NCBI RefSeq assembly: GCF_004135585.1
Contig: NZ_CP035501.1
Location: 4,535,501-4,599,500 of the forward strand
Source: Sphingosinicella sp. BN140058
Lineage (GTDB): Bacteria; Pseudomonadota; Alphaproteobacteria; Sphingomonadales; Sphingomonadaceae
Reading direction: 5' to 3'
DNA: 64,000 bases
The notes under the pieces were generated by a model. The model searched no databases and was not told the DNA's origin. It saw nothing but the letters and a program-made list of their open reading frames with translations. A program made the position numbers and the translations under genes. Positions 36,885-45,382 of this stretch are shown in pieces (position 1 is the first letter of the stretch; the number at the start of each line of letters is the position of its first letter).

Positions 36885-37098
36885 CGCGCAGCGAGTGGAA
36901 AGCTGCTCGACAGGAAGGTCACCAATGTCCGCAACCTGACCTCGCCTTTCTGGCGATCGTCGCTGAAGGATCCGGCGCGGCGGTGCCTGGTGCCGGTCAC
37001 CGGCTTTTGCGAGTGGGAGGGGGAGAAAGGCGCCAAACGCGAGCATTGGGTTTCGCTTCGGCTTCCGGTTTTCTTCCGAAGTTTGCCTAGCCGTTGCA
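36885..37098 (+). pseudogene. internal fragment of an SRAP (YedK/HMCES) gene
   Basis: The frame starting near 36885 encodes KVTNVRNLTSPFWRSSLKD and RCLVPVTGFCEWEGEKGAK, the conserved central core of SOS-response-associated peptidase proteins, which crosslink abasic DNA. The N-terminal MCNR start and catalytic Cys2 are missing, and downstream sequence loses similarity after SLRLPVFF. It is a decayed remnant just left of the low-GC island. Confidence 0.7.
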
Positions 37099-37212
37099 TG
37101 GGATCGACACCGTCCTGCGGTTGGGTTTCGCAAGCGGCCCGGGGGGAGATTGCCGGACATTTCTGTGCAAGACCGCGTCCAACGAGGACGAACTCGCTAA
37201 CGAGGAGAGGGC

Positions 37213-37947
37213 ATGACCAAGCTCAACAGGTTTATTCGACGTTATACGTCAATCGCCGCAACGATTGATATCCTAAGACGGAAAGAGCTTCCGCTGCTGG
37301 ATCCGCAGAGTTGGGATGATCGGAATGATCGCTACTTCATGAGCCTCTACAAAGAAGCGCAGGAGATCAACGGGCTTTACGCACTGTGCGCGGCGACCTG
37401 CTCAGAGACCTACCATCACTGGCGCGTCTTCACCGCCGCCGCAGATGGTGCCTGCATCGAGATCAAGCGAGGGCCGCTAGAAACCGCTTTGTCAGCGCTC
37501 CCCGGAGTGCGCTTTGGCAAGATCGAGTATCTACTCCTTGACGACGTGGAGCAACTCGGTCCGGCAGATCGCGTCAGATTGCCATTCATAAAGCGAGCGG
37601 GGTTTAAGCCAGAAACCGAGTACCGTATCATTGCCGAGACTAGCGATGCTCAAACTCCAGCGCTTGCTGTCGAATTCCCGATTGAGCTTATCAACAAGAT
37701 CTATCTCAATCCTTGGCTCCCAGCGTCGATTGCTGATAGCCTGACCGGAATCTTTCAGAGTATACCGGGCTGTGAAGGGCTTAGCGTCAGCCGCTCGCAC
37801 CTGATTGACAGCGGTCGATGGAAGCGGTCGGGTGACCGAGTCGTCGGAAAAAAGAAGCCGCCTAAAATCAAGCTCGTCAAACCCGCGGCAACCTCAAAAG
37901 CGAAGTCAAAGCCGGCAACGAAGCCAAAGCCAAGAGTAAAAACTTGA
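37213..37947 (+). CDS. DUF2971-like protein with Lys/Pro-rich tail
   Basis: 244 aa. MTKLNRFIRRYTSIAATIDIL, LDPQSWDDRNDRYFM and ALCAATCSETYHHWRVFTAAADGA... follow the DUF2971 layout (conserved N.W..D.ND and W..Y/F.....G). Residues ~212-244 are basic (KKKPPKIKLVKP...). DUF2971 proteins are frequent in defence islands but have no established activity. GGAGAG precedes the ATG. Base composition is clearly lower in GC than genes to the left, marking the island start. Confidence 0.75.
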   Translation: MTKLNRFIRRYTSIAATIDILRRKELPLLDPQSWDDRNDRYFMSLYKEAQEINGLYALCAATCSETYHHWRVFTAAADGACIEIKRGPLETALSALPGVRFGKIEYLLLDDVEQLGPADRVRLPFIKRAGFKPETEYRIIAETSDAQTPALAVEFPIELINKIYLNPWLPASIADSLTGIFQSIPGCEGLSVSRSHLIDSGRWKRSGDRVVGKKKPPKIKLVKPAATSKAKSKPATKPKPRVKT

Positions 37948-38193
37948 AGGGACATGCCGAGGCTGCTGAACGAGTAGTCTCGCTAGGGTGCAAGGGCGGG
38001 AATCTGGTAGCAGTGAGAGCGGGCCATGCCGGCAGCGCCTTGACCATTTCGAGCACGAGGGTCTCTTTCGCGGTAGCGGGTAATCGCGGGTGCACGGTTG
38101 AGGCTAGGTAAAGCCTCAGCCCACCCTTTGTGTCTGCCGAGTTGCGGCGCTCGGCAAAATCGCCTTTCCTGCGCACGGAAAGGGGGATGGATC

Positions 38194-38352
38194 ATGTGCA
38201 ATCGGTTCAGGATGACGGCGAAGCAGGAGGAACTGGCGTTGGCGTTCGGGATCGATCCGGAACTGACCATGCCGGAGCTGACGCCGCTGCGACCGCCGGA
38301 GATGCTCCCGGACCGGCTCGGCTGGATGATGCTGGGGGGCGCGTTTCCTTGA
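38194..38352 (+). pseudogene. N-terminal fragment of an SRAP (YedK/HMCES) gene
   Basis: ATG 38194 begins MCNRFRMTAKQEELALAFGI and continues PPEMLPDRLGW, the N-terminus of an SRAP protein with catalytic Cys2, then stops after 52 codons. It lies ~1.1 kb downstream of a central SRAP fragment, so the pieces are in reversed order. Either one gene was broken and rearranged by island insertion or two copies were lost separately. Confidence 0.7.
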
Positions 38353-38691
38353 AGCTGTTCTAGGGAAGGGGCGCACCGCAAACCGGTGGAACAGGGCATG
38401 AACATCTGGTAAGGTGGGTGGCGACGCAGTCTCGAACTGAGTCAGGACAGGAGGTGCTTCGAGCTGAACATGGGGCCCGCTCAACGGTATAGTAAGCGCC
38501 GCTGAGGCCTCGCCGCAAACTCTCGCGTGGCTCCCCGACGCTCTGTGGCCTCGATCCGGAAGCCGGCGCTGCGAGTCAAGCGCTGTTTCACTCTTGCAAC
38601 TAGGGGCAAGTTGCCTCAAGAGCACTAGAGCTTGATAGTGACCAATCCGTGTGGATCTGGCTAGCTCTACATGTAGACGGGGGATGGTAGA
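38353..38691. other. gene-free stretch before orphan methyltransferase
   Basis: No recognisable gene. The sequence is intermediate in GC and includes GTCAGGACAGGAGGTGCTTCGAG-like remnants of family A. The promoter of the methyltransferase at 38692 should lie here. Confidence 0.4.
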
Positions 38692-39888
38692 TTGGCCCTC
38701 GCCAAAGTCGACTGGTCGCGGCTATATACGATGCTTTGTTCGGGTCTCCAATGGATCTTCGATAACGTGCTGAATCTCAGAAATGACTTCCATGCAGTCC
38801 CGAGTCTCCTGGAGGCTGGACGCTCAGTGCTCGCTCACGGAAGGGCGGAGGATCTTCTTCAAGCGGTGCATTGGTCACCCGGGTTGGCCCGCTTGGTGCT
38901 AATTGATCCACCGTATAACAGACGCACGAGATTCCACCATTACGATGACAGCAGCCATAGTGAGGTATGGCTTCAGGAGCTGAGAGAGAACTGCGTACGG
39001 CTCAAGCATTGTCTAGCAGTCGACGGCAGCCTCTGGATGCATATTGACGATGCAGAGATGCCTGCGGCGAGAGTGATGCTCGACGAGATATTTGGTAACA
39101 AGAACTTTGTGGCCACGATAGTTTGGCAAAAGACTGTAAGTCGTGATAATAGAACGGCAATCTCTACGACTCACGAGTACATTCTCGTCTATGCATTTGA
39201 TAAGAAGTTATGGTCTAAGAGTCGTCATAAGCTGCCGGCAACAGAGGAGCAACGATCAAGGTACAGGAACCTTGATGGAGACCCGAGAGGCCCATGGACA
39301 TCAGGCGACCTTACTGCCAAAGCGGGTCCGGGCCGGCGCAAGGAGCAATTCTATAGTATCGAAACGCCCTCTGGCCGTGTCGTATCCCCAGCGACCGGTA
39401 CCTGCTGGCGGTTCACACGGGAGCGTCTAGACGAGCTCATTGCTGATGGCAGGATTGACTTTGGCACGGGGAACAAGATGCCGCGACTTAAAAGGTTCCT
39501 AAGCGAAATTGACCCGGGTCTCGTGCCGGATACATGGTGGGAGGGTGTGACGGTTGGCACGGCAGATAGTGCGAAGCGTCATTTGAAGTCGCTGTTTCCG
39601 AAGCTAGTTCCGTTCGAAACACCCAAGCCTGAAGAGCTTACGGCGCGGATACTTCATATCGCAACAGATCCGGGCGACCTGGTAATCGACGTTTATGGCG
39701 GATCTGGAACGACAGCTGCGGTGGCGGAGAAGATGAGCCGTCGGTGGTTGACCTCGGAGCGAGAGGAAAAAACCTTCTTCGAGTTTACGCTGCCAAGGCT
39801 CAAAATGGTTGTTGAAGGCCGCGACCCAGGAGGCGTAAGCGAGAAGTACAACTGGGCCCTTGGACGTCAATTCGAAGTCATTGTGTAA
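38692..39888 (+). CDS. beta-class (type III Mod-like) DNA methyltransferase, no partner nuclease
   Basis: 398 aa. The catalytic motif IV DPPY is at 72-75 (LVLIDPPYN), followed by the type III-like VDGSLWMHIDDAEM and DEIFGNKNFVATIVWQK. Motif I YGGSGTT is at 335-341, in the C-terminal half as expected for the beta class. It is shorter than usual Mod proteins (~600 aa), and no Res helicase is present. Starts at TTG 38692 after GGGGGA. Likely an N6-adenine or N4-cytosine methylase. Its stop overlaps the stop region of the convergent McrC-like gene by 11 bp. Confidence 0.88.
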   Translation: MALAKVDWSRLYTMLCSGLQWIFDNVLNLRNDFHAVPSLLEAGRSVLAHGRAEDLLQAVHWSPGLARLVLIDPPYNRRTRFHHYDDSSHSEVWLQELRENCVRLKHCLAVDGSLWMHIDDAEMPAARVMLDEIFGNKNFVATIVWQKTVSRDNRTAISTTHEYILVYAFDKKLWSKSRHKLPATEEQRSRYRNLDGDPRGPWTSGDLTAKAGPGRRKEQFYSIETPSGRVVSPATGTCWRFTRERLDELIADGRIDFGTGNKMPRLKRFLSEIDPGLVPDTWWEGVTVGTADSAKRHLKSLFPKLVPFETPKPEELTARILHIATDPGDLVIDVYGGSGTTAAVAEKMSRRWLTSEREEKTFFEFTLPRLKMVVEGRDPGGVSEKYNWALGRQFEVIV

Positions 39889-41131
39889 GGCAGTTCCTCA
39901 GGAATGACTGCATCTCGCTCCGTAGCATCTCAATTCCTTTCTTCGTGGAGAACGATCCTAGGCCTACCTTCGCAATTGAGACGACTTGCGGGTTGCCTTC
40001 AGCGACCGGCGTGTAAGCCCGATGCGATATGCCGTCATCTGACGTCGGATACATGAGAGCTACATGCCGCACGCTACTTACAAGGCCTGCCGATAGCACC
40101 TGATAGAAGTCGATATTCTTGGGGTGCTCACCCAGCGTTTTGTATTTGGCGTCCGCATGCAGTACATGATGCTTTCCGCGCCGAACTGTTATGTCTGGCG
40201 TCGTGCGGGTTGTCTGTATAGTGCCGGAGAATACCGTGGTTGCAAGTGGCAAACTCTCCTTTGTTACCGATAGTCCGAGAGGCCGAGCAGCCTCTGCAAA
40301 GAGACGGCGGACAGCACGCTCAAAGAGATTCTCAGAATCCCATAAGAACCCCGGCAATGTCAGCTCACCCGATTCGTAAGCCACTTGGCGATCGTCAGCG
40401 AGCATCTTCGCGATCTCAACGGCGTGAGCTAGGTGCGGATGGTGGCGACGAGCTGACGGCACGACGGCTCTCCGAGTCCAAGATGATTGTACGTTTGGTA
40501 GCTCGCCAGCCCAAGATCTAAGTTGTTGTCTTCTACCAGGATCCTCGACGGTCAGCTCTAATTGGTTGCCCGCCCACTTGAGAAGCCTGTTGGTAGGCAC
40601 ATCGCGCGTCAGCTGAGATGCCATTACACCGAGCTGTCCCGTGACCGGAAGTAGCCGCTTGTAGTCCCTTGGGTCCAATCGACCACGTAGGAAGGGGCTG
40701 CGGAACCGCCGCTCGCTGTACCCCAGCGGATAGCCACGAGCGCTGGCTCCTCTCAATGCGCCAAGAAATAGCTCCGCGATAACGTCTGCAATGCCTTCCT
40801 CGTCGGCAGATGTCCCGCTCGCGTCAGACAAGGTTTCTATGCCATGCCCATAAGCTAGGAAGCGCCACATGGCGGACCGCCAGCCCGCTCCACGCGAGGC
40901 ACGGTTTATGAATTTTGGAGCGATCTCGACGCTTAGCTTCCCGATCTTCACAAAGCCGGCAACTCCCCGAGCCGACAGGAGGTAATTGCCTGCTGGTGAG
41001 GGCAGTAGCCGAAGAGGCTCCTCTCGCAGCTTCAGCGACTTCCGCCAAAAGGCGCTTGCCTCTGCAATAGCGACTGTCTCCGAGCTCGAGAGTCTTAGCG
41101 TGACGGGCTCGCCGTTCTCTGTTAACTCCAT
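39878..41131 (-). CDS. McrC-like PD-(D/E)xK nuclease subunit of leftward operon
   Basis: 417 aa. The N-terminal half has McrC-family features (GVAGFVKIGKLSVEIAPKF, FLRGRLDPRDYKRLL). The nuclease motif is TPDITVRRGKHHVLHADAKYK (Asp, then D-x-K). McrC proteins cut DNA when activated by a McrB GTPase ring. The ATG overlaps the McrB-like stop (TAATG), so it is translationally coupled. It is divergent from the second McrC in the island, and GC is low. Confidence 0.85.
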   Translation of the reverse strand: MELTENGEPVTLRLSSSETVAIAEASAFWRKSLKLREEPLRLLPSPAGNYLLSARGVAGFVKIGKLSVEIAPKFINRASRGAGWRSAMWRFLAYGHGIETLSDASGTSADEEGIADVIAELFLGALRGASARGYPLGYSERRFRSPFLRGRLDPRDYKRLLPVTGQLGVMASQLTRDVPTNRLLKWAGNQLELTVEDPGRRQQLRSWAGELPNVQSSWTRRAVVPSARRHHPHLAHAVEIAKMLADDRQVAYESGELTLPGFLWDSENLFERAVRRLFAEAARPLGLSVTKESLPLATTVFSGTIQTTRTTPDITVRRGKHHVLHADAKYKTLGEHPKNIDFYQVLSAGLVSSVRHVALMYPTSDDGISHRAYTPVAEGNPQVVSIAKVGLGSFSTKKGIEMLRSEMQSFLRNCLTQ

Positions 41132-42321
41132 TATAGCGCAAGGCTTTGTAATACTCGAACTGCGTGAGCTTCTCCCAAGTGTCGAAGTGGCACCAGGTCT
41201 AGCGCGCCCCGAACTGGGGCATCGTCCCCGAGACGTTGCCGATCGCGGAATGCAGGTTGGGTCTCGGAGCCGGGCTCGATCTTCAAGATATCTCGTAGCG
41301 CATCCAGCCGACCAGTATACCGATCGATGATCTGGGGAAGGATGGCGGTATCCCAAGCCATGGCCAACGCGCTCCATCTGGCTTCAGGAGCGGCCCTCAC
41401 TATCGGCCACACAAGGGAATGCCCGATCTCGAAATCATCACCCAAATCCGCGGCGATGTGGCTATTTATCCGGTCCAGCATGAGGATCGTGGTCTCTTCT
41501 GGACTGAGCGTGCCTAGCTCTTCGGCTCCCTTCCTGACAGCAGAAGCCTTTTCACTCAGAGTGCCTAGGTCAACCGAAAGGCGTGACGCAAGCAGCTCTA
41601 CATTAGGTCGCATTTCGATGCGGTGGAACCTTCTTGTCAAAGCTGAGTCCAGCGGAAGTGCCGCCTTATCCACCGAGTTCATCGTTGCAAGTAAGTATAC
41701 GTGCTCAGGAAAAGTCCAATCATCAGGCAAAGAATGCGCATCTCCGCCTCTCAGCATTCTAATCTGTTCCGATCTGCCATTAGTATACTCAACTCCTGGC
41801 AAGCTTACTTTTAAAGCGCGGCTATTTATTGTGCCAGATCTGGTGGCGCGATATTCCGGATCAAGTAGAGTTATAAACTCTCCAAAGACCTGGCTTGTGT
41901 TAGCGCGATTTAATTCATCGATGATTAGCAGGCAGCCATCCGGACCATTCGGCTCATGTACACGAACTGCCAGCGTCATGAGGAGGCCAAAGTGAGGTTC
42001 AAGGACAATGCCGCTTCCCTCCGGCTTTGGTCGCCTTCCTAAAATGAACTCTTCATAAGAATAACTTTGGTGGAATGTCACCCATTCCACAGCGATATTG
42101 ATCGGTATCTCGTCTGACGTCTGGGATGCCGCCGTCCCAAACTGTTGATCAGTCGAACCGAGGCGTAGCGTTGGGCGTCCGCCGGCTGCGCCGCGCGCGG
42201 CCAGCCGGGCAATGACCTCCGAAACAACCCAAGTCTTGCCCGTGCCGGGAGGGCCAGAAAGAAGTACGTTCTTATCAATCGCCAACGCCGAGATTATCTG
42301 CTGAACGAGATCGATGCTCAT
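41131..42321 (-). CDS. McrB-like AAA+ GTPase lacking N-terminal DNA-reading domain
   Basis: 396 aa. Walker A GPPGTGKT is at 23-30, very near the N-terminus; TFHQSYSYEEFI is at 82-93; Walker B LLIIDEL is at 131-137; the McrB signature TMNSVDKAALPLDSALTRRF replaces MNTxD. Standard McrB proteins carry a 150-350 aa specificity domain before Walker A, and here it is absent. The upstream gene overlaps by 4 nt (ATGA), and the downstream McrC-like gene by 1 nt. It is inferred to be the motor of a split McrBC-type restriction system. Confidence 0.88.
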   Translation of the reverse strand: MSIDLVQQIISALAIDKNVLLSGPPGTGKTWVVSEVIARLAARGAAGGRPTLRLGSTDQQFGTAASQTSDEIPINIAVEWVTFHQSYSYEEFILGRRPKPEGSGIVLEPHFGLLMTLAVRVHEPNGPDGCLLIIDELNRANTSQVFGEFITLLDPEYRATRSGTINSRALKVSLPGVEYTNGRSEQIRMLRGGDAHSLPDDWTFPEHVYLLATMNSVDKAALPLDSALTRRFHRIEMRPNVELLASRLSVDLGTLSEKASAVRKGAEELGTLSPEETTILMLDRINSHIAADLGDDFEIGHSLVWPIVRAAPEARWSALAMAWDTAILPQIIDRYTGRLDALRDILKIEPGSETQPAFRDRQRLGDDAPVRGALDLVPLRHLGEAHAVRVLQSLAL

Positions 42322-42878
42322 CCCTTAGGCGCCTCGTATTTCCAATAGCCTCCGCGTGAAGGCCCCCACAAGATTTTTGCAAACGGGAGCTTCCGCTCCC
42401 TTTCGCTTGGTTCTCCTGTCGTAAAGCCCGCCCAAACAGTTCCGTCTTCAGCTCGGGCAAGATATATATGTAAGCCGCCAACGCTTTCCAATAGGCGCTT
42501 TGCGTCGCTTGTGGTCTCGCCGCTGTTGAGCGTTGGAAAGCCAGCGGCCGGGCTCCATGCTCGGAGGCGTGCATGTCGATGTCGATTCTGACGGGCGATC
42601 CGCATGCGCTTCGCGGATTTGGCCCAGAATTCCAGCCTCTCTGGCGATTGTTCCGGGTGAGCTCTGTTGCTGACGTTCATGATCAGTGGTGTGCCGTTTG
42701 GCGGGAAGTTAGATGCAAGGAACGTCAAGAGAGGTTCGACTAACGTGGCGGGAACTTGGATGTATAGGTGCCCCCCTCCACTTGCTGGCTTGTCAGCAAT
42801 TGATCGTTCTATGTTGTACAGATCGCTTGGATTGAGCCTTAGCGACCAGAGTTCGTCGATCTCCATCTGTCCGTGCAT
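42318..42878 (-). CDS. unknown protein between methyltransferase and McrB-like gene; candidate split specificity subunit
   Basis: 186 aa from ATG 42878 (GTGGAG 10 nt upstream); an in-frame ATG at 42959 would give 213 aa. No known family is recognised. The sequence has two similar-looking patches (GGGHLYIQVPATLVEPLL and VGGLHIYLARAEDGTVW) and a basic middle (KRMRIARQNRHRHARLRAW) suited to nucleic-acid binding. It overlaps the methyltransferase 3' end by 86 nt and the McrB-like start by 4 nt, so all four genes are likely co-translated. A role as modified-base reader is an inference from the missing McrB N-terminal domain. Confidence 0.75.
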   Translation of the reverse strand: MHGQMEIDELWSLRLNPSDLYNIERSIADKPASGGGHLYIQVPATLVEPLLTFLASNFPPNGTPLIMNVSNRAHPEQSPERLEFWAKSAKRMRIARQNRHRHARLRAWSPAAGFPTLNSGETTSDAKRLLESVGGLHIYLARAEDGTVWAGFTTGEPSERERKLPFAKILWGPSRGGYWKYEAPKG

Positions 42879-43899
42879 TTGATGATGTCTCCACGATGTA
42901 AAGGTGCTCGTGCACAGCGCCAGATTTCGCAACTCGCGCGTTGCTTCGAAATCTTTCAATTGGCGTATGAAGGCGCTTCACCGAACCGTATTTCTCAAGC
43001 AAAGACATAAGCTCCGTGCCAGAAATATGTCCATCTTCACTGTAGCTGATAAACACCCAATCAGACTTTACGTTCGACATCGTCGTCTCAAAAGCTGCCT
43101 TGGCACGACGGCGATAGCAGAAGTCAGAGGCTTGAGGGTACCAGTCACGGAGGCCGCCGTCGCCGACGGGGTCCGGTTCGTCTTCTTGAGCAATCGTCTC
43201 AAGAATATGGTAATTCCCGCCGTACTGGCGTTTGGTATATGGCGGGTCAAGGTATACTGCTGCTGCTTCTGTCCTCGCCGAAAGATCTTCGACCCTTCCT
43301 TGCATTACCTCGTGCTTATAGCGATATCGGGAGGGTTCGCTTGGTGCGATCCAAAGCGGCGCCAAGCTAGCAGGGTTCCAGGACGATCGATAGTAACCGT
43401 ATGTTCCAGCGATATTGGCTACCCGATTTACAGCTAAAATAAGATCGTGGAGAAGAAGGTCAATGTCATCGTCAGCCACGCCGCTTTCGCGCCATTCTCG
43501 TAGCTTTCGCCGGATAGCATCAATTCGGGCTGCGTTGTGGCCGGTGAAGTACATCCGCGGCTTGCATCCGTTCTGCGGCTTCCCCTCGTCGCTGTACTCT
43601 CTCCAGAAGAAGCCGCGCTCCGGAGCAAGAGCGTTTAACACCTCGATCGCACGACCGTATTCTAGTCGCGAGCCGAACGCGGTGCCATCGTGTAGCAACC
43701 TTGCGCGAGCATGCAGCGTAGGGAACCTCAGCTCATCCGACGCGATCACCCGCAGCCCGTGCTCGGCGAACGTGGCGGACATTGTCGCAGTGCCGCACAT
43801 GGGATCAGCGATCGAGGTGCCCGGGGGAAGCCTCTCCGCTACAATGGATCCGATCCAATCCGCAATGCGAGCTTTGTTGCCTAGATAACGGTACGCCAT
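42793..43899 (-). CDS. alpha-class (Dam-like, D12) N6-adenine DNA methyltransferase
   Basis: 368 aa starting MAYRYLGNKARIADWI, with the SAM motif ADPMCGTAT at 31-39 and DPPYTKRQYGGNYH with Asp218-Tyr221 as motif IV. The order (FxGxG-like motif first, DPPY later) fits the alpha class. It is the first gene of the leftward operon methyltransferase-unknown-McrB-McrC. It may protect host DNA or create the mark that the McrBC-like part reads or avoids. An ATG 12 codons upstream is also possible. Confidence 0.88.
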   Translation of the reverse strand: MAYRYLGNKARIADWIGSIVAERLPPGTSIADPMCGTATMSATFAEHGLRVIASDELRFPTLHARARLLHDGTAFGSRLEYGRAIEVLNALAPERGFFWREYSDEGKPQNGCKPRMYFTGHNAARIDAIRRKLREWRESGVADDDIDLLLHDLILAVNRVANIAGTYGYYRSSWNPASLAPLWIAPSEPSRYRYKHEVMQGRVEDLSARTEAAAVYLDPPYTKRQYGGNYHILETIAQEDEPDPVGDGGLRDWYPQASDFCYRRRAKAAFETTMSNVKSDWVFISYSEDGHISGTELMSLLEKYGSVKRLHTPIERFRSNARVAKSGAVHEHLYIVETSSNARTDGDRRTLVAKAQSKRSVQHRTINC

Positions 43900-44366
43900 A
43901 TCTCTTAGAATTTTGAATCGGGCGGGATGAGCCAATCGTTGGGTTTCGTCCTTCGGTCGGCCCGGCCGCGGGACAATGGGGGATCAAAGGCGGCTTGTCA
44001 TTACAAATCGGCACGCAGGGCGTGGCACTTTCTTGTGGGCATCGCCTGTGAGGTGCGACCTCTTCGGTTGAGCTTCGGCACGTCGTACCCAAACGTACTC
44101 GTCTGGGCGCCGATCGCCCCCCTCGATCGCTTACGGCCGTCTGGGGAGCAAAGTTTGGCAGCTCCTTTACCTGAACTCACCTCAGGAGGTGGTTGGGGGG
44201 GGGGCGGTGAGAGCCGATTGCTTCTTGATCCATATAGGCGTTTGCGCGGTGGGCCTCACTTGTCACCGCTAGCGGTCCGAGCCGACGACGAGCTGCTCGG
44301 TTGGCTTCGCTTAGCTTGACGGCACGCAACGTGTCGGAGAGACAGTTCTGAAGTGAGGGATCAGGA
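43900..44366. other. divergent intergenic region of the defence island
   Basis: About 470 bp between the leftward methyltransferase operon and rightward mrr; promoters for both should lie here. A 130-codon frame on the plus strand (43927-44319) has unconvincing composition. A run of 10 G (44195-44204) is the notable feature. Confidence 0.5.
44195..44204. repeat. poly-G tract (10 G) upstream of mrr
   Basis: Ten consecutive G, ~160 bp before the mrr start. Tracts of this length can slip during replication and alter promoter spacing or an overlapping frame. Confidence 0.6.
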
Positions 44367-45242
44367 ATGACCGTTAATCTTCCAAAATATGATGACTTTA
44401 TGCTACCCACCCTTCATGCCGTTCAGCATCTGGGAGGATCCGCATCAATTAAGGAGATTGAGGACGCACTAACGGAAGCCATGGGGCTGACGCAGGTACA
44501 GCTCGACGCCGCATATTCGAAGAGCGGCGCCCTTATCGCGCCGGATCGCATGTCTTGGGCGCGGAGCCATCTCAAAATCGCAGGCCTCCTCACGAGCGGG
44601 GGAAAGGGCATCTGGGTCCTCACGGACGCGGGACGAGACGCAGCCAACCTTACGCCGGCGCAGTTGAAGGCCGAGGTGAAGAAACGTAGCGCGTCGCACC
44701 ACGCAAAGATTGTCGCCAAACGCGAGCAGGCGCGCGCCGCTGGCATTTCGGAAGAAGACCAGGGCGATACTGCCGAACCGGAATGGAACGAACTCCTTCT
44801 CGAGCAGCTCAAAGCAATGAAGCCCGATGCGTTTGAGCGGCTTGCGCAACGGCTGCTGCGGGAGAGCGGATTCGTGAAGGTCGAGGTGACCGGCAAGTCG
44901 GGCGACGGTGGCATCGACGGCTCAGGCGTGCTGCGGATGAACCTGATTTCGTTCCAGGTTCTATTTCAGTGCAAACGCTACAAGGGCTCTGTCGCGTCGG
45001 AGGTGGTCCGCAACTTCCGCGGCGCCATGCAGGGGCGGGCGGACAAGGGGCTGATTATCACGACCGGGACGTTCACCTCCGAAGCGCGGAAGGAGGCGAC
45101 GCGTGACGGGGCGCCGGCGATCGATCTGATCGACGGGGAAGCCCTTTGTGAGTTGCTTAAGGAGAAGGGGCTCGGAGTCGTCGTGAGGCCGGTGATCACG
45201 GAGCATGTGGTCGTGGTGCCAGAGTTCTTTTCGGAAATTTAG
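44367..45242 (+). CDS. mrr: Mrr-type restriction endonuclease
   Basis: 291 aa. A winged-helix Mrr N-terminal domain (~5-95) has YDDFMLPTLHAVQHLGG. A charged linker leads to the catalytic Mrr_cat domain (~150-270) with AFERLAQRLLRESGF, GKSGDGGIDGSG (Asp) and FQCKRYKG (QxK). Mrr cuts DNA carrying methylated A or C. GC is higher than its left neighbours. It is followed after ~140 bp by mcrB in the same direction. Confidence 0.93.
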   Translation: MTVNLPKYDDFMLPTLHAVQHLGGSASIKEIEDALTEAMGLTQVQLDAAYSKSGALIAPDRMSWARSHLKIAGLLTSGGKGIWVLTDAGRDAANLTPAQLKAEVKKRSASHHAKIVAKREQARAAGISEEDQGDTAEPEWNELLLEQLKAMKPDAFERLAQRLLRESGFVKVEVTGKSGDGGIDGSGVLRMNLISFQVLFQCKRYKGSVASEVVRNFRGAMQGRADKGLIITTGTFTSEARKEATRDGAPAIDLIDGEALCELLKEKGLGVVVRPVITEHVVVVPEFFSEI

Positions 45243-45382
45243 TTCCGAGAGCTCGTAAGTCTCACGCTCGTTTGATGCGTCAATGCCTGTCCTAGTCCGC
45301 GAGCTTACTTTGCTGAGGGGCATCAATCAGCTATGAAACGACGTACGAACGATGTGGCTTCTGGCGGTTCGAGGTGAGTCCG

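Noticed and set aside
43927..44319. 130-codon frame between the two restriction operons
   Set aside because: It contains the poly-G tract, has no domain and no clear ribosome site, and lies where divergent promoters are expected.
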